A stretch of 64,000 nucleotides of DNA from Xylogone sp. PMI_703 (taxonomy: Eukaryota > Ascomycota > Leotiomycetes): contig JAJTUQ010000001.1 in NCBI GenBank assembly GCA_021399445.1, positions 7,502,001 to 7,566,000 on the forward strand, in the 5' to 3' direction. The notes beneath the pieces were generated by a model, which was given only the letters and a program-made list of their open reading frames with translations, was not told the DNA's origin and searched no databases. Numbering within the stretch: the first letter of the stretch is position 1; each line of letters begins with the position of its first letter. Positions 22,006 through 33,777 of the stretch are shown here, piece after piece. The translations under genes and the position numbers were made by a program.

Positions 22006-23514
22006 ATGGCATCATCAATAGCTTCTCCCCCAAACAATCGTCACTCTCAACGACGCAACATGCGAAACAACAACCAAAATACTCAACTAGATATGAACAA
22101 AGCGCCTCAACCCAGCACACCTCCTAGAACCCCTCGCAGGATCGACCACTTCCAACATACTCAAAACAGGGCCGTGTTAAGCGCCGACGAAGGCGGTTCA
22201 AAACAGAAATCGAGACACAGAAATCAACAAAGGAATGCAGCTACATCTCCAGCAGCGACAAAATCCGATAGAAATACTCCTCCGATAAAAGGCGCGCAAG
22301 CTGCGACTAGGGCCGCCCACGGGAAGGCAATACCAACACCATCAGCTGCGGCTTTTGCAGGGGCTACCTTTCATGCCTCCCCAGCCGCTTCAGCCCTTCC
22401 AATCCCAAGTTTTTACTCCAAATCCGTTCCTGATTCCCCGTTGGGGATAATATCAAAGCCTGCCAAGGATGGCTCCTCCTCCGATAGCAGTGATCCGTCA
22501 AGCCCGCCTTCCAGACCACTTATGAACAACCGGTACGAGGGCGAGGAGTCTCCACTGGACTTCTTTTTCAAAGCCGACAGAGAGGAGAAGGCCCGAGTAC
22601 GAAGTGCTAGTTCTAATCATGGTGTCGATGTATCTGGAAATCCGTTCGCGCCGCCATCTGAGCCTATTCCAAATAACTATATATCTCCTCCGTCTTCGAG
22701 GGCCTCTCGGGTTCACAAGGGCCATTTCTCCAGAAACTCCGCAAGCAGTATGTTTGCTATGGAGCTAGATAGCCCAAGAAATAACGGAAGTCCATTGGGT
22801 CCCGCATTCTCCACGCCATATTCCCAGAGAATTAACGCAGTTCGGTCAGCGAACATCGGAATCCAGCCTGCTCCATCTCCCTCGAAAGGCCCTCAACAAC
22901 CAGTCGATAATGCGGAGGCCCTCAAAGCTTACTTATTCTCGGGCGTACCCTCACCATCTCCAACTACACTTCCTTCAAATCATAACATGCCATCACTTGC
23001 ACCTGCAATGTCTCCCCTCCATAATACTATCGCTCCTAACACAGAAAATCCGGGAGCGGCAATGCACCAACGGTTTCAAAATATCAACGTTACTAGGGTG
23101 TCGGAAGAGAAAACTTCAGATATCTCAGTGGGAAATTCCACTCGAAAGTCAGGACTACGAAAGGAGCTCAACATAACCCCTACTCGAACCTCAAATGCAA
23201 CTCAGGACTACAGCAGTACCTATCTGAATTCTCCAACACCTTCTCGAATGTATTCAAATAATGTCTCTGATTCTAATAGCCTCAGTCCACAATTTTATTC
23301 TCATTCGTCTTCTCCATTCCATATTCCAACAAACAGAGCCACAGCTAGATCTACCCATGCGGACCTTCAGGGGATGGAGGAGAGTCTGCGCAAATTGTTG
23401 AAACTAGAGCCGGCAAGACACACGATTTCCAGCGGTCCTGGCATGAGCTCCTTATCAGATACGACAGCGACCTTACCAAATTATGCTGCTGGCAGAGCTC
23501 CCACCTATCAATAA
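22006..23514 (+). CDS. PNRC/Edc1-type mRNA decapping activator
   Basis: Intronless, 502 residues, almost wholly low-complexity (Ser, Pro, Asn, Gln, Thr) and predicted disordered. One conserved island, FAGATFHASPAASALPIPSF (residues 117-136), matches the Dcp1-binding and Dcp2-activating short motif shared by yeast Edc1/Edc2 and animal PNRC proteins (aromatic-AG-x2-F-x2-SP, then LPxPSF). An HFQHTQNRAVLSADEGG block upstream and the C-terminal MEESLRKLLKL helix are other candidate interaction sites. From the family, the likely role is stimulation of decapping by Dcp1-Dcp2 in the cytoplasm; everything outside the motif is undescribed here. Confidence 0.75.
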   Translation: MASSIASPPNNRHSQRRNMRNNNQNTQLDMNKAPQPSTPPRTPRRIDHFQHTQNRAVLSADEGGSKQKSRHRNQQRNAATSPAATKSDRNTPPIKGAQAATRAAHGKAIPTPSAAAFAGATFHASPAASALPIPSFYSKSVPDSPLGIISKPAKDGSSSDSSDPSSPPSRPLMNNRYEGEESPLDFFFKADREEKARVRSASSNHGVDVSGNPFAPPSEPIPNNYISPPSSRASRVHKGHFSRNSASSMFAMELDSPRNNGSPLGPAFSTPYSQRINAVRSANIGIQPAPSPSKGPQQPVDNAEALKAYLFSGVPSPSPTTLPSNHNMPSLAPAMSPLHNTIAPNTENPGAAMHQRFQNINVTRVSEEKTSDISVGNSTRKSGLRKELNITPTRTSNATQDYSSTYLNSPTPSRMYSNNVSDSNSLSPQFYSHSSSPFHIPTNRATARSTHADLQGMEESLRKLLKLEPARHTISSGPGMSSLSDTTATLPNYAAGRAPTYQ

Positions 23515-24242
23515 GAATGCACGAATGAATGGATGGATACACCATGAAATAGGTTAATCACTAAGTGTTATCATCGGAGGTAACAATGACGGGCGTTCTG
23601 GTTGGCTACAGGTCATTTGGTTATGACCATGATATTTTTGCTTCTGGTTGCATCCTGTTTAATACGGATGGGTTTCTCGAGGATATCTCAAGACTTTACT
23701 TTTTTTAATTCATGGGGCATTATTGGGAATGCATATCTAGATACCTCACACCGTCATCATCAGCGAGCGCTTGGGTCTTCACCATCTTTCCTTATACATC
23801 TTCTTTTTCTGTTCAGGTACTTACGGCACTTTCTGCAAACACATTTTCTTGTCTTAAATACGTAGAGACTTAGGACCGGTTTTGGTGGATCGGGATGGCT
23901 GGCATAAGGCATGCGCAGTGTGGCAAGAGTATTGTTTTTGGGATAAACAAATAGTTTTACAGCACCATCATATCATCATCGAACACTCCAACTATTACAC
24001 ACTTATACTTATACATAAATAAAAACACAATCGTTTAATATGGTGTGCTTCCACTGTGTCCTGTGTGAACACTCAATAATGGTAGTTAAATATTTACTTT
24101 GAAAGCCGCGGTCTAATAATAGGTACTGCTTATCAGCCGTCCTTATCTGCACGCTAGAGCCAACCTGCGCCACATTTTAGCAACCCTTGATAATAATTTT
24201 GAGTGTTTCCAACGCCAACCACCGTTGATGTGAACTTCAACA
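23515..24242. other. Intergenic, decapping activator 3' / MTO1 promoter
   Basis: 728 bp between two plus-strand genes; AT-rich, with no gene or repeat recognised. Confidence 0.5.
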
Positions 24243-26397
24243 ATGCAACGGTCTGCAGTCGGCCGGCCGTCTGTATTACGGCTTCTCAATGGCCAACGTC
24301 ATGTACGATATACTAGAAAGTCTAGAAGGGGTTTGGCTAGTTTAGCTTCCAATTCGACGTATTTTACCACCTCCACAGGATTCCATTCAAAAGCACTTAT
24401 CTAACTGCTAAACAGGCCATATGATGTCGTCGTTATTGGTGGTGGACATGCTGGCTCAGAGGCATGCGCAGGTGCTGCTAGAACTGGAGCTAGGACTGCT
24501 CTTATAACACCAAAGCTCGACAACATCGGAGTCTGTTCCTGTAACCCCAGCTTTGGAGGGATTGGAAAGGGAACAATGTTGCGTGAGATTGATGCTTTGG
24601 ATGGTGTTGCTGGGCGTATCATAGACAAGGCTGGCGTACAATTCAAGGTCCTAAACCGCAAAAAGGGCCCTGCTGTATGGGTATGTGCTTCAAGGTATAG
24701 ATATGCTAGGAGACTTCCAAATACTAATGCGCAGACAGGGTCCGCGTGCGCAAATCGACCGCAGTCTATACAAAAAGTACATGCGCGAAGAACTCGAAGC
24801 ATATCCTAACCTCTCTATAGTGACTGGGAGTGTTGCCGATATTATCGTTTCTCACGATGAGAACACCCCAGGAAGCAAAATTACGGGTGTGAGATTAGAG
24901 TCTGGCGAAATCATACCAACGAACCACGTCGTCATTACGACTGGCACCTTTTTAGGAGGCGAGATACATATTGGCCTACAAGCTTATCCAGCCGGCCGTA
25001 TGGGTGAAGCTGCAACGTTTGGCTTGAGTAAGTCGTTAAAGGATGCTGGCTTTAAGCTTGGGAGGTTAAAGACTGGTACCCCGCCTCGACTGGATAAAAA
25101 AACCATCAACTTTGATATTCTTGAATCGCAGCCTGGGGATGATCCTCCAATGCCATTCAGCTTTCTTAACGATGATGTGGCGGTACGAGATCAATTGCTC
25201 TGCTATGCAACGTATACTAATCAGGCCACACACGATATTGTCAAAGCCAATCTTGACAAATCAATACATATTCGAGAGACGGTGAAGGGTCCACGTTATT
25301 GCCCATCATTAGAATCAAAAATCATACGATTCTCTGATAAAGAAAAGCATATAGTATGGCTTGAGCCGGAGGGGTTTGATAATGAAGTCATTTATCCCAA
25401 TGGGATTTCGATGACAGTCCCTGCGGAAGCCCAAGAGCAGCTGCTAAAAACAATCAGAGGCCTTGAAAACGTGACTATGCTGCAGCCTGGCTACGGCGTG
25501 GAATACGATTATGTCGATCCGAGAAGTTTGAAATCTACCCTCGAGACAAAGGCCATTCGAGGACTTTTCTTAGCTGGTCAGATCAATGGAACCACAGGCT
25601 ATGAAGAAGCCGCAGCACAAGGAATTATCGCTGGGATCAATGCTGCGTTGGCATCTCAATCAAAACCTCCTCTAGTTCTGTCTCGAAGTGACGGTTACAT
25701 TGGCATTATGGTTGATGATCTCATAACAAAGGGGGTGTCTGAACCTTACCGTATGTTCACCTCTCGAAGTGAATATCGAATGAGTTCTCGCGCCGATAAC
25801 GCCGACTTACGCCTAACAACAAAGGGTAGAGAGGTTGGCGCTGTTGGAGACAAGCGATGGGCGCATTTCTCAGATGAAGTAGCTCAGATGGATCAACTCA
25901 GATCTGCTTTAATGAGGTCACAATCTAGTACTCCAGGTTGGATTGCAGCAGGGTTCAGAGTTGGTAACGATGCCACTAGAAAGAGTGCCTTTGATGTTTT
26001 GCGCATAGCAGGTGTCACGATTGACCACATGAGCAGCCTAGTTCCTGAAATCGTGAGCTATCCTGAGCGAATTCGGAAGCGGGTTGAAATTGAGGCAGTG
26101 TATGCACCTTATGTGAAACAGCAGAAAGCTGCTATGAAGGTATTTGAAAGGGATGAGAATCTCAAGCTTCCTGTAGATCTGGATTACGATCAGGTCCATG
26201 GGTTATCAATGCATGAGAGAGACTTACTTCGCCAGACGAGGCCCGAATCTGTAGGACAGGCACGACGCATAGAAGGGATGACGCCTTCTGGGTGCTTGAG
26301 GTTATTAGCACACGTACAGCATAAGAGTCGTGCTGCAGCCAGAGCTATCCAGGTTGAAGAGATGATGCTGAGAAAAGCGGAGCATGTACGAGTATAA
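24243..26397 (+). CDS. MTO1: Mitochondrial tRNA modification GTPase partner Mto1 (MnmG/GidA)
   Basis: FAD enzyme that with Mss1/MnmE adds the carboxymethylaminomethyl group to wobble uridine of mitochondrial tRNAs. Exons 24243-24358, 24416-24680, 24739-26397 give 679 residues. The first 38 residues are Arg/Ser-rich without acidic residues, a mitochondrial presequence. FAD-binding [19 protein letters not shown] follows directly after intron 1. Also present are [22 protein letters not shown] (signature 1), [13 protein letters not shown], and signature 2 [20 protein letters not shown]. The C-terminal helical domain for MnmE binding is complete. The donor of intron 1 (GTATTT) is weak but is the only one giving the right phase; intron 2 is secure. 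Stop TAA is followed at once by TGA. Confidence 0.92.
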
Positions 26398-26730
26398 TGA
26401 GCAAAAACGGCGCGGGAAAGCCAATCATGATGAGGAACGGTTCTTAGTCTTTTATACGGAACTAACCCCTATTTTTGTATAATTAACTTGGATTCTCTAT
26501 AAAAATTAACTTTGTTCCTTTCACCATCTGCTGTAACTACCTTTACTATGTGCCATATGAATACCCGTTTTTCTATTTTTGGACACCAAGAAAACAACTC
26601 ATATTATTCAACAGCGTGTTCCAACCCTTTTCTTGCGATTTCCACCAAAGATCACTTACAGTAATTCCATAAAAATAGATTTCTCATTAACCAGACAGAG
26701 TATATCTCGAAATTGTACTCCCTAGCGACG
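26398..26730. other. Convergent 3' intergenic MTO1/CRD1
   Basis: 333 bp, AT-rich 3' ends of both genes; nothing else seen. Confidence 0.5.
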
Positions 26731-28030
26731 CTACTGCTTTAAATGGCCATCCTTCTTGTTCTCTGAATTTTCCTGACTTAGTATTTTTACTGCATCCTTT
26801 GTGTAGACGTAGCTTGCACCGCTCCAAATAGTAGTTGTTGCTACAATATACCTATATTATTCATCAGTAGTAGCTCATACGAATATTGTTGCTGGAGACG
26901 TATGCTTACTGTAACGCTGTCATAGCTCCATGAACGTCCACGGTAACCAATGGCATCGCAGTGGTTGCACCGATTAATGCTAACTGCAAAGCTGTGTTAT
27001 ACTTGCTAATTGTAGTTGGGTGCACTTCGGCGGATGGTAATGAAAAATCCCAATAGCGTGAGAATGTTTTAGGTGGTGGCAGAGAGATCCATCGATAGTA
27101 GATAGCTGCGATTCCCAGACCAACATCCCTTCCAAGGATGATTACAGCTAACCACACTGTGGGTTCAGGTTTATCAGCATCGATTCAAAGTAACATAAGA
27201 TGACATTACATACCTGGAAGAGTCCCTTTGATAGCAAAGCAAATAGTCAGAACGGTCATGAGAGTCTTATCAGCCATTGGATCAATGACTGTCCCAACAA
27301 CAGTCTTTTGATTCCATTTTCTTGCTATATATCCGTCTACAAGATCAGTAATACCCGCATAGGCAAAGAGACCTAACGCCCAGGCGTGATAATCATGCAG
27401 AACGAGATAGCCAATAACTGGAGCTGCGACGAGGCGGGAGAATGTAAGTATGTTTGGAACGGTATAAATGTTCTCATGGGGAGTAAGTTTTGTCAGAGCT
27501 TTTAATAGTGGTCTTTTTTGATTTGACAGGTTATCACTAGAGAGTACACAGTAATTATCAGCTTTTGATCCCCCATAAATCGTGACTGTTCACAGTTTGT
27601 AGATGGCACGTGACCAAAGTTATTGTTCTTTTGTGCCGTTTGGTTACTACATATACCAATTTTCTCGAAGATCGTATAAGATAATAGTAATGTTGACCAG
27701 AGATTCGTAAGAGATCTTTCGTAGCACTTACTTCTGATTCTCAATCGAGCTCTTAGGCTTGGTGCTCCGAGTTGTCGTGAAGCTCAAATGCCGGCTATGG
27801 AAAAAAATTCGTCAACTTAGTTGACATCCAGAGGACCAGACTCACATTGACAGTATCCGATTACGTCGACTTGGCCCTGACAGTAACCATACTGCCTGCG
27901 TTGGCCGGCCAGAAACTGGTAGATCACGAGAAAAAGTTCCTATCCTAGTTAGTCTGGGAGAGCTGAAGCTTGTTCTCGTCCATTGCCCGCACAGCCGGGT
28001 CATAAACACGTTATTGTGTATGGTCACCAT
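26731..28030 (-). CDS. CRD1: Cardiolipin synthase (CDP-alcohol phosphatidyltransferase)
   Basis: Inner-membrane enzyme that joins CDP-diacylglycerol and phosphatidylglycerol to make cardiolipin. Exons 28030-27846, 27794-27732, 27536-27214, 27156-26910, 26851-26731 give 312 residues. The N-terminus is basic and hydroxylated (mitochondrial presequence). ENIYTVPNILTFSRLVAAP is the classical start of the catalytic domain. The CDP-alcohol transferase motif DGx2ARx8Gx3Dx3D is complete (D150-D172, beginning DGYIARKW). Several membrane helices follow. Intron 2 is 195 bp and holds a CACGTG at 27607. An internal ATG (residue 10) is an alternative start. Confidence 0.9.
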
Positions 28031-28685
28031 TGCATGATGTCTCTGGTCAATAATTCCACAATACTAAGTATAAATAATACAATTGTAGTAAAAGAAAAGG
28101 GAAAGGGATCCGGCACAATTGGCGCAATTCTAGTTACTCCAGAAGTGTAGTGAGGTATTGGAAGCTGCAGATCTAAGCGACGCCACCAGTAAACACATCT
28201 TCGAGCTTACATAAAGCTTCAAATGGATCAAGACCAGCATACTAATTATTCAACTATAAACGCAGCCTGTATCTAAAAGTATGCCAATAGCTATGTGTTA
28301 TAGGGAATTGGCTCCGTTAATTTCAGGCCTACCCTATCCAGTTCAAAAGCCTTAGCATGTCATCAGATGTCATCATCTCGCGGCGAACTTTCCATTTGGG
28401 ACAAGGATAGAAATTATTGAGAAATTCAACGGTATTCCACGATGAGGTTCTAGACATTTCCATAACTAAAGGATTTGAGTTATGCCCCCTATACACCTCC
28501 TATAACGCCCTGTTAAACTAACAATCGATTGTTCATCCAATAACGTTCGTATGTACCTTGAACAAAATTATAACTAATCCGCTACCATAGAGCGAGCTAT
28601 CCATAGCCAGGATGCAAAATATGATTGCTCACATCCCACAGAAAACAGCACAATGGTTTAAATTTCCTGTAATGAATAGCCTTGC
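28031..28685. other. Intergenic CRD1 promoter / TDP1 3' region
   Basis: 655 bp between two minus-strand genes; no gene, repeat or distinct motif recognised. Confidence 0.5.
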
Positions 28686-31514
28686 TTATTCCCCACTGTA
28701 AAACCAAGGTCTCCTTTTCCCGTAGGGTTCTCCTGGAAGAATCATGGGCACTGGGACCTGGGTGTTGAAGATTTCCATGCCGTTATCGGTATATCCTACT
28801 GTTTTATTTTCGAAAGTTGACGTAGAGGGTATCGGAATGATTACGCCGCATTCCCAGTTTCTACAGTTCAACTTAGGTTCCTTTGTGGCTCTGTCTTTTA
28901 CTATTCTGCCCCTATGCAGTCGAAGCGTTAGAGTTTGCTCTGCCCAGAACGCATTTTGTGAAATATGAAACATAGCCGAAATAGTAACCAATATGAGGAT
29001 ATTCTTAAACTTCATTTGAACTTGAGTATGCGAGCCAGTGTCTTGGCTTTTCATCCGGATAAGGATCTCTTGAAACCAGTGAAGGTAAAGTAAAAAATTA
29101 TCCTAAACTCACCAAGCACCTTCGGATAGATTTGCACTACCAATGTATGCCCAACCAGCGTATGGCTGCGGACTTTCATTGCCCTCAGTTGATACTGGAG
29201 TCTGAGGCCGCACGAACATCATTTTATTGTGCATTAATAAACCAGGTCGTTTACTCTTGCAGTCACGCATCAGAGATCGTGGGAAAGTCGTGGCATCGTA
29301 CCATTTTGACTGAAAACATATAGTACCGCCAGCCTAATAAGATCATACATATTAGCTAGGTATTATTGGTGAAGCAGTAGCAACACGATCGTGATCAAGA
29401 CTTACACCGCTGCCTCCTTTACTTTGGGTTACAGTTTCCCTAGTAGGAAAGTATATCCGGAAGGAGTTTTCTATTTCTTCTAGGGTCTTTTTCTGGGCAG
29501 CAGACACCGACGAGTTCCCTCGTTTTCCAGATATTCCAGGATTTCGCCATTTATACTCGGTCATGCCATCATCCCCTGTATCTGTAAGTACGAGATTTTG
29601 TATAGGGCATAGCCAAGGATAAGGTGTTTCTATATCACACCCGAAAGTCACTATTACATACCTTTCGCAGCAAGGTAGATGGATTGAAGAAAGCCATTGT
29701 TGAGATTGCCTATGGAAGCAGCCTGAAACTCTATTAGCATTTCCGAGCAATGCATTCTAATAGCCGATTTAAGTTCGAAGAGAACATACAACATAATCCA
29801 CCAATAACGGATCGTCTCTATGCAACCGAAGTGTCCTTAGAGCTGTACCTAGACCAGGATACCCCGTCCGTTTCAAATCTTCGCCTGCATGAGATCCGCC
29901 TCTGGACTTGATTAGTGAGTTCCAGCGTAAAGTTAAGAAGTCTAACTCACATAGAATGAACGAAGGCAAGATGTGAAGTATTGGTAAAATCAAACTTCTT
30001 AATGCTATCAACAGTTGCTTGGTCTATGCCCATTGCTGTTAGAAAATATAGCAACTCTCTTCCAAACGAAGTCAGTTCATCTATGGTGGTCGTCTTCCCT
30101 TGTGGCAGTCTTGGAAGGTCTATCAAGAATACAGCCTTATATTTATGGTTAGTGGTGCAATTCTATAACCTGACAAAACCTACATTCTCCATTATTCCTC
30201 CGGCTTCTCCCCAGTCATACGGCACAAGATTGGCGCTAGGGACCACGATTCGTAAGTACGAAGGATGTGATAGAAGCTGCAGCTTCGAGTGCATGCAATT
30301 AATGTTGCCTTCCATTGTCGGAAAGCAGAAGCGAAACGTTTTTGGAGCTCCGGATTTCCAGTTTTGTCTCTTTTCATAATTAGAAATACGGAAGAAGTAT
30401 GATGAGTCTGAGAATAATGAAAGAGGAAATACCGGAAGAGGCTATGCAGCTACTAGCAACAATAGTCTCCTCTCAATGCATTAAAGAAGGGCATACAGCG
30501 ATTTTGCTGAGCCGTCAACTTCGAAAATCTGTATAACTAGCGATGATATGAAATATGGAGCTCTTCACTCTTCGTTGTTTGGTATCAGAGAAATAGAACA
30601 CTTTTCATTTCAATCTTAAATAGGGATAGCAAACTATCCTAGATATAAATGAAATTGTAGCACATACCTCAGATTCATCCTTAGCTTGAAGCACCCATAT
30701 TAACTTCGTCTTTGAAAGATCAAGCTTAGACATTACCCAGTCAGCATCTAATTGAAATGAACTGAGCACTGCAAGTTCTAGATCATTCTTTTGGAAGACC
30801 TCCTCAATCTTTATATCATCACCCTGACGCGGATATCCAAAGGCCCAGGTTTTCTTCACAACACCATGCGGGTATTGAATCTCAGAAGTTCCATTGTTTT
30901 GCTGTTCATTCATAAGTAATCATGCTACTACCATGTTTATATGCACGTACTATAATTGTTTGTGTATTGTCAATTGCTTCTGTAGCTATCCTAGGCTTAG
31001 TTGCTGGGTGGCTTCCCTCACTAAGAGGTGATGATGCGGAAGCTTTCCGTTTCCTATCATTACTAGCTGTGGGGGGCAGTTTCTGAGTATCTTGCATGGC
31101 TTTGAGCCGTGCCAGTCGTTCTTCTTCCATTTTCCTTCGGTCTAGATTTTGTAATACGGACTTGATTGGCTTATCACCACCAGGACCAGAGGCGGGAATT
31201 GCAGTGGTCTCATTTTTAGATTGCTGACTTGAAGATTGGCTTCCTATGCCACCAACGGAAGAGCTTTGTTTTGTAACCTTTGGAGGCGGCCCTGACTTGG
31301 CAGTATTTCGTGCCGTCGAATTGTGATCGTCCCTTTTTACAGGCTTTGCTGTCATAGGAGCATCTAGATCATCATCTTCCTCCTCAGAACTACTGACGAG
31401 GTCAATAACAGTACCATTGTCCATTTGAGGCTGGCGTGTTACTGGAGGTGAGTCCTCTTGTAGAGACAGAGCAATGGCTTTCTGGAGCTCCTCGTCGCTA
31501 TCCACGTCTGACAT
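28686..31514 (-). CDS. TDP1: Tyrosyl-DNA phosphodiesterase 1 with N-terminal UIM and SIM
   Basis: Nuclear repair enzyme that removes trapped topoisomerase I peptides from DNA 3' ends. Nine exons: 31514-30951, 30901-30668, 30369-30184, 30135-29951, 29901-29790, 29722-29662, 29581-29406, 29333-29113, 28911-28686; 654 residues. The two catalytic HxK motifs are intact: CMHSKLQLL (H293, K295) and LLMHNKMMF (H541, K543). SANLVPYDWGE, GSANLSEGAWGRI and the end PGEPYGKRRPWFY also match the family. The N-terminal ~220 residues are disordered. They start with DEELQKAIALSLQED (residues 7-21), a ubiquitin-interacting motif, followed by VIDLVSSSEEEDDD (36-49), a SUMO-interacting motif. Intron 2 is 298 bp, so a missed small exon there is possible but not needed for frame. 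Confidence 0.92.
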
Positions 31515-32037
31515 GGTGAGAGTTATGAGGCAACGTTCAGTTCATACTATAGGACTATAATTAGTATCCTAATGTATTTGAACAGCGGCCCAAGCCTTTG
31601 TATAGCGAGGGTTGAAGTCCTCTGGTCGATACGATGTACGAGGTCTGTACAGGCTCCTGCTGTAGAGGAATATGATACGTACAGACCTGCGCGTTTCAGG
31701 AGACACGTGATCACGTGCCTGCATCATATAATTTAGTTTCTCTTGATAATTGGTCAGAATAGGTAACCAATCACGCATAACTTTAGGTATGCAAATCAAC
31801 ATTTATGTCTAATCATTAAATGCTGTGAACATATAAGCTGGATAGAGCAGTAAAGTTAATCCTTTCTTCTAATGGGGTTGGAACGATGTACAAAATGCAA
31901 GACAGATTAATCAGGAGGTTCTAATCTAAAATACACCTAATCAACTCTCTCGATGACACATATAATACAATGGAGTGAGGAAGTTGTAATATACAATAAG
32001 CCATATCAATGTACTGGTTTATGATATCCCAACAGTC
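31515..32037. other. Intergenic TDP1 promoter / MSW1 3' region
   Basis: 523 bp between two minus-strand genes. Holds the CACGTGATCACGTG palindrome at 31704-31717. The minus frame at 31569-31802 starts with TTG and resembles nothing. Confidence 0.5.
31704..31717. promoter_or_regulatory. Double CACGTG palindrome upstream of TDP1
   Basis: CACGTGATCACGTG is a 14-bp perfect palindrome made of two E-boxes sharing an AT spacer, 190 bp upstream of the TDP1 ATG. CACGTG is the core of bHLH sites such as Cbf1; binding is inferred only. Confidence 0.5.
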
Positions 32038-33402
32038 TCATAAGCCGATAGCTTCTCGAACAATGTCCATGGTCTCATTAGCATTTTGTCGGGCTTTGCC
32101 CCGTCCTATTTTCTCAACATGGTCGAGATAGTGGCCCTGGTCTTCCGCCATAATTTCCATATACCGGGATCGAATATCGGCTAGGCTATCTGATATTCTT
32201 TCGGATACCATTGTTTTGAAATCGCGAAGATTTAGGTTGGAATATATCTCTCCTAGGGCAGATGGGGACCTCTGTTCTGGATCAAAATAGGAAAGAAGAT
32301 GCAGCAAGTTAGCGACTCCCGGTCTGGTTTCTGGTTCATAGGAAACAGCATTAGTAGAATCTGTTAATGCAGCCATAATTTTTCGATGGATATCCTCTGG
32401 ATGATCTGTAATTAAGATTCTTGAACGAATGTCGGCATGAGACTTGGACATTTTTTGATAAGGATCCTGTAGCGACATAACCCTCTTTGCGGGAGCTCTA
32501 AATCTTAGTCTGCTGTCAATGAGTGAAGTGGTTTGGAACTTACACAATATTGTCTGCGGTGCTACAAGATGAGCCCCATACGCGTGGTTGAAATTTGTAA
32601 CGCACTCACGAGCGAACTCAAGATGCTGGCTTTGGTCCTCGCCAACAGGCACATGCGTTGCACTACTTTCAATTAGAAATACAAGTCTGGAAGGAATTTT
32701 GCAAGGGTTCCAAACCGGTGAACGAGGATATCAGCAGCCTGAAGAACTGGATATGAGAACAAGCCAAGTTTCAATTTTGATTTACTACCACCTTCTAACG
32801 GGGATGCATCGTCCGAAAGAGATAATTTACTCTAATATATGTTTAGAAAAATTTCACATCAGTTGCCGGTTGATCATACTCACCTTCCACTGCGTCATGC
32901 GAGAAAGATATCCCATAGAAGCCGTGCAACTCAGAATCCACATGAGTTCTGAGTGAGCCGGGACCTATTCCCTGTAATTAGAAGTTGAACAGAAGAACTA
33001 GTTTGTCCCACTTACGGATGACTGATAGAATATTGTGGATCTTTCAGGATCTAATCCAATTGCCAAAAGAGTAGCTAGCATTTCCCTCTTCCATTGTTTT
33101 AACCTGCCGGTCTCGAGAGCGACTGTAATTGCATGCAAATCAACCACCGAGAAAAATAGCTTGGTGGAAGGTGTTGCAGTATTCTGGAGAGAAACCCATT
33201 GTTTCAAAGCGCCAAGGTAGTTTCCAAGATGCGGGACACCTGTGGGCTGAATTCCAGAAAATATCACCTGGTCTGATGTTGCAGTTGTTGAATTGGATCG
33301 CCGACCATTTCGGCAAGAAGGATACCTCCACTGCGCACCAAAGATTGCGGGTGCAAGACGCCCGTTGGCAAAATATCTGCCACTCCCGCAGACTACACTC
33401 AT
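32038..33402 (-). CDS. MSW1: Mitochondrial tryptophanyl-tRNA synthetase
   Basis: Class I synthetase charging mitochondrial tRNA-Trp. Exons 33402-33016, 32964-32884, 32831-32716, 32665-32544, 32495-32038 give 387 residues. The first ~40 residues are basic and Ser-rich (presequence). The Rossmann core begins IFSGIQPTGVPHLGNYLGA with the HIGH-type motif HLGN (58-61). Conserved blocks are SELMWILSCTASMGYLSRM, YPVLQAADILVH and VPVGEDQSQHLE, and KMSKS is at 250-254. The start is the first ATG, since the open frame upstream offers only TTG. The last intron (32543-32496) is 48 bp, in frame and free of stops; removing it restores TILSPAKRVMSL as in homologues, while retention would insert 16 residues. 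Confidence 0.92.
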
Positions 33403-33777
33403 TGCAGCCAAACTGCAGCGGGAAGAAGGCTATTGTTGCCGGAGAAGATATTGGTTATCCCCTGCGGAAATTTCCTCATGAAGTTATGGGTAACACGTGA
33501 CGAGGCCCTGTTTGACCTGACCGCTGAGAAAGCTGGAACTGACATTTGAATATAGGAATTATAGGTAGTATAAATGTTTATATATATTTCTAGTCATGAT
33601 ACGCCTTACTATGTTTGTATAGCTCGTACATATTCCTTTCAAAACACCATATCCCTGAGAGCCCGTGAATCATGCAAAAATAGTATTACAGGGAGAGGAC
33701 TGATTGTCCTTAATTCCACAAGGCTATCTGAGACAATATCCTATTGGGAAGTATGACACCATCCCGGGAGTTATATC
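33403..33777. other. Intergenic MSW1 promoter / RSM10 3' region
   Basis: 375 bp between two minus-strand genes; a CACGTG at 33494-33499 is 92 bp upstream of the MSW1 ATG. No gene seen. Confidence 0.5.

Noticed and set aside
28912..29112. Possible extra exon in the last TDP1 intron (201 bp)
   Set aside because: SEGAW/GRIVKDRATKEPK is continuous in homologues, so no exon is missing there.
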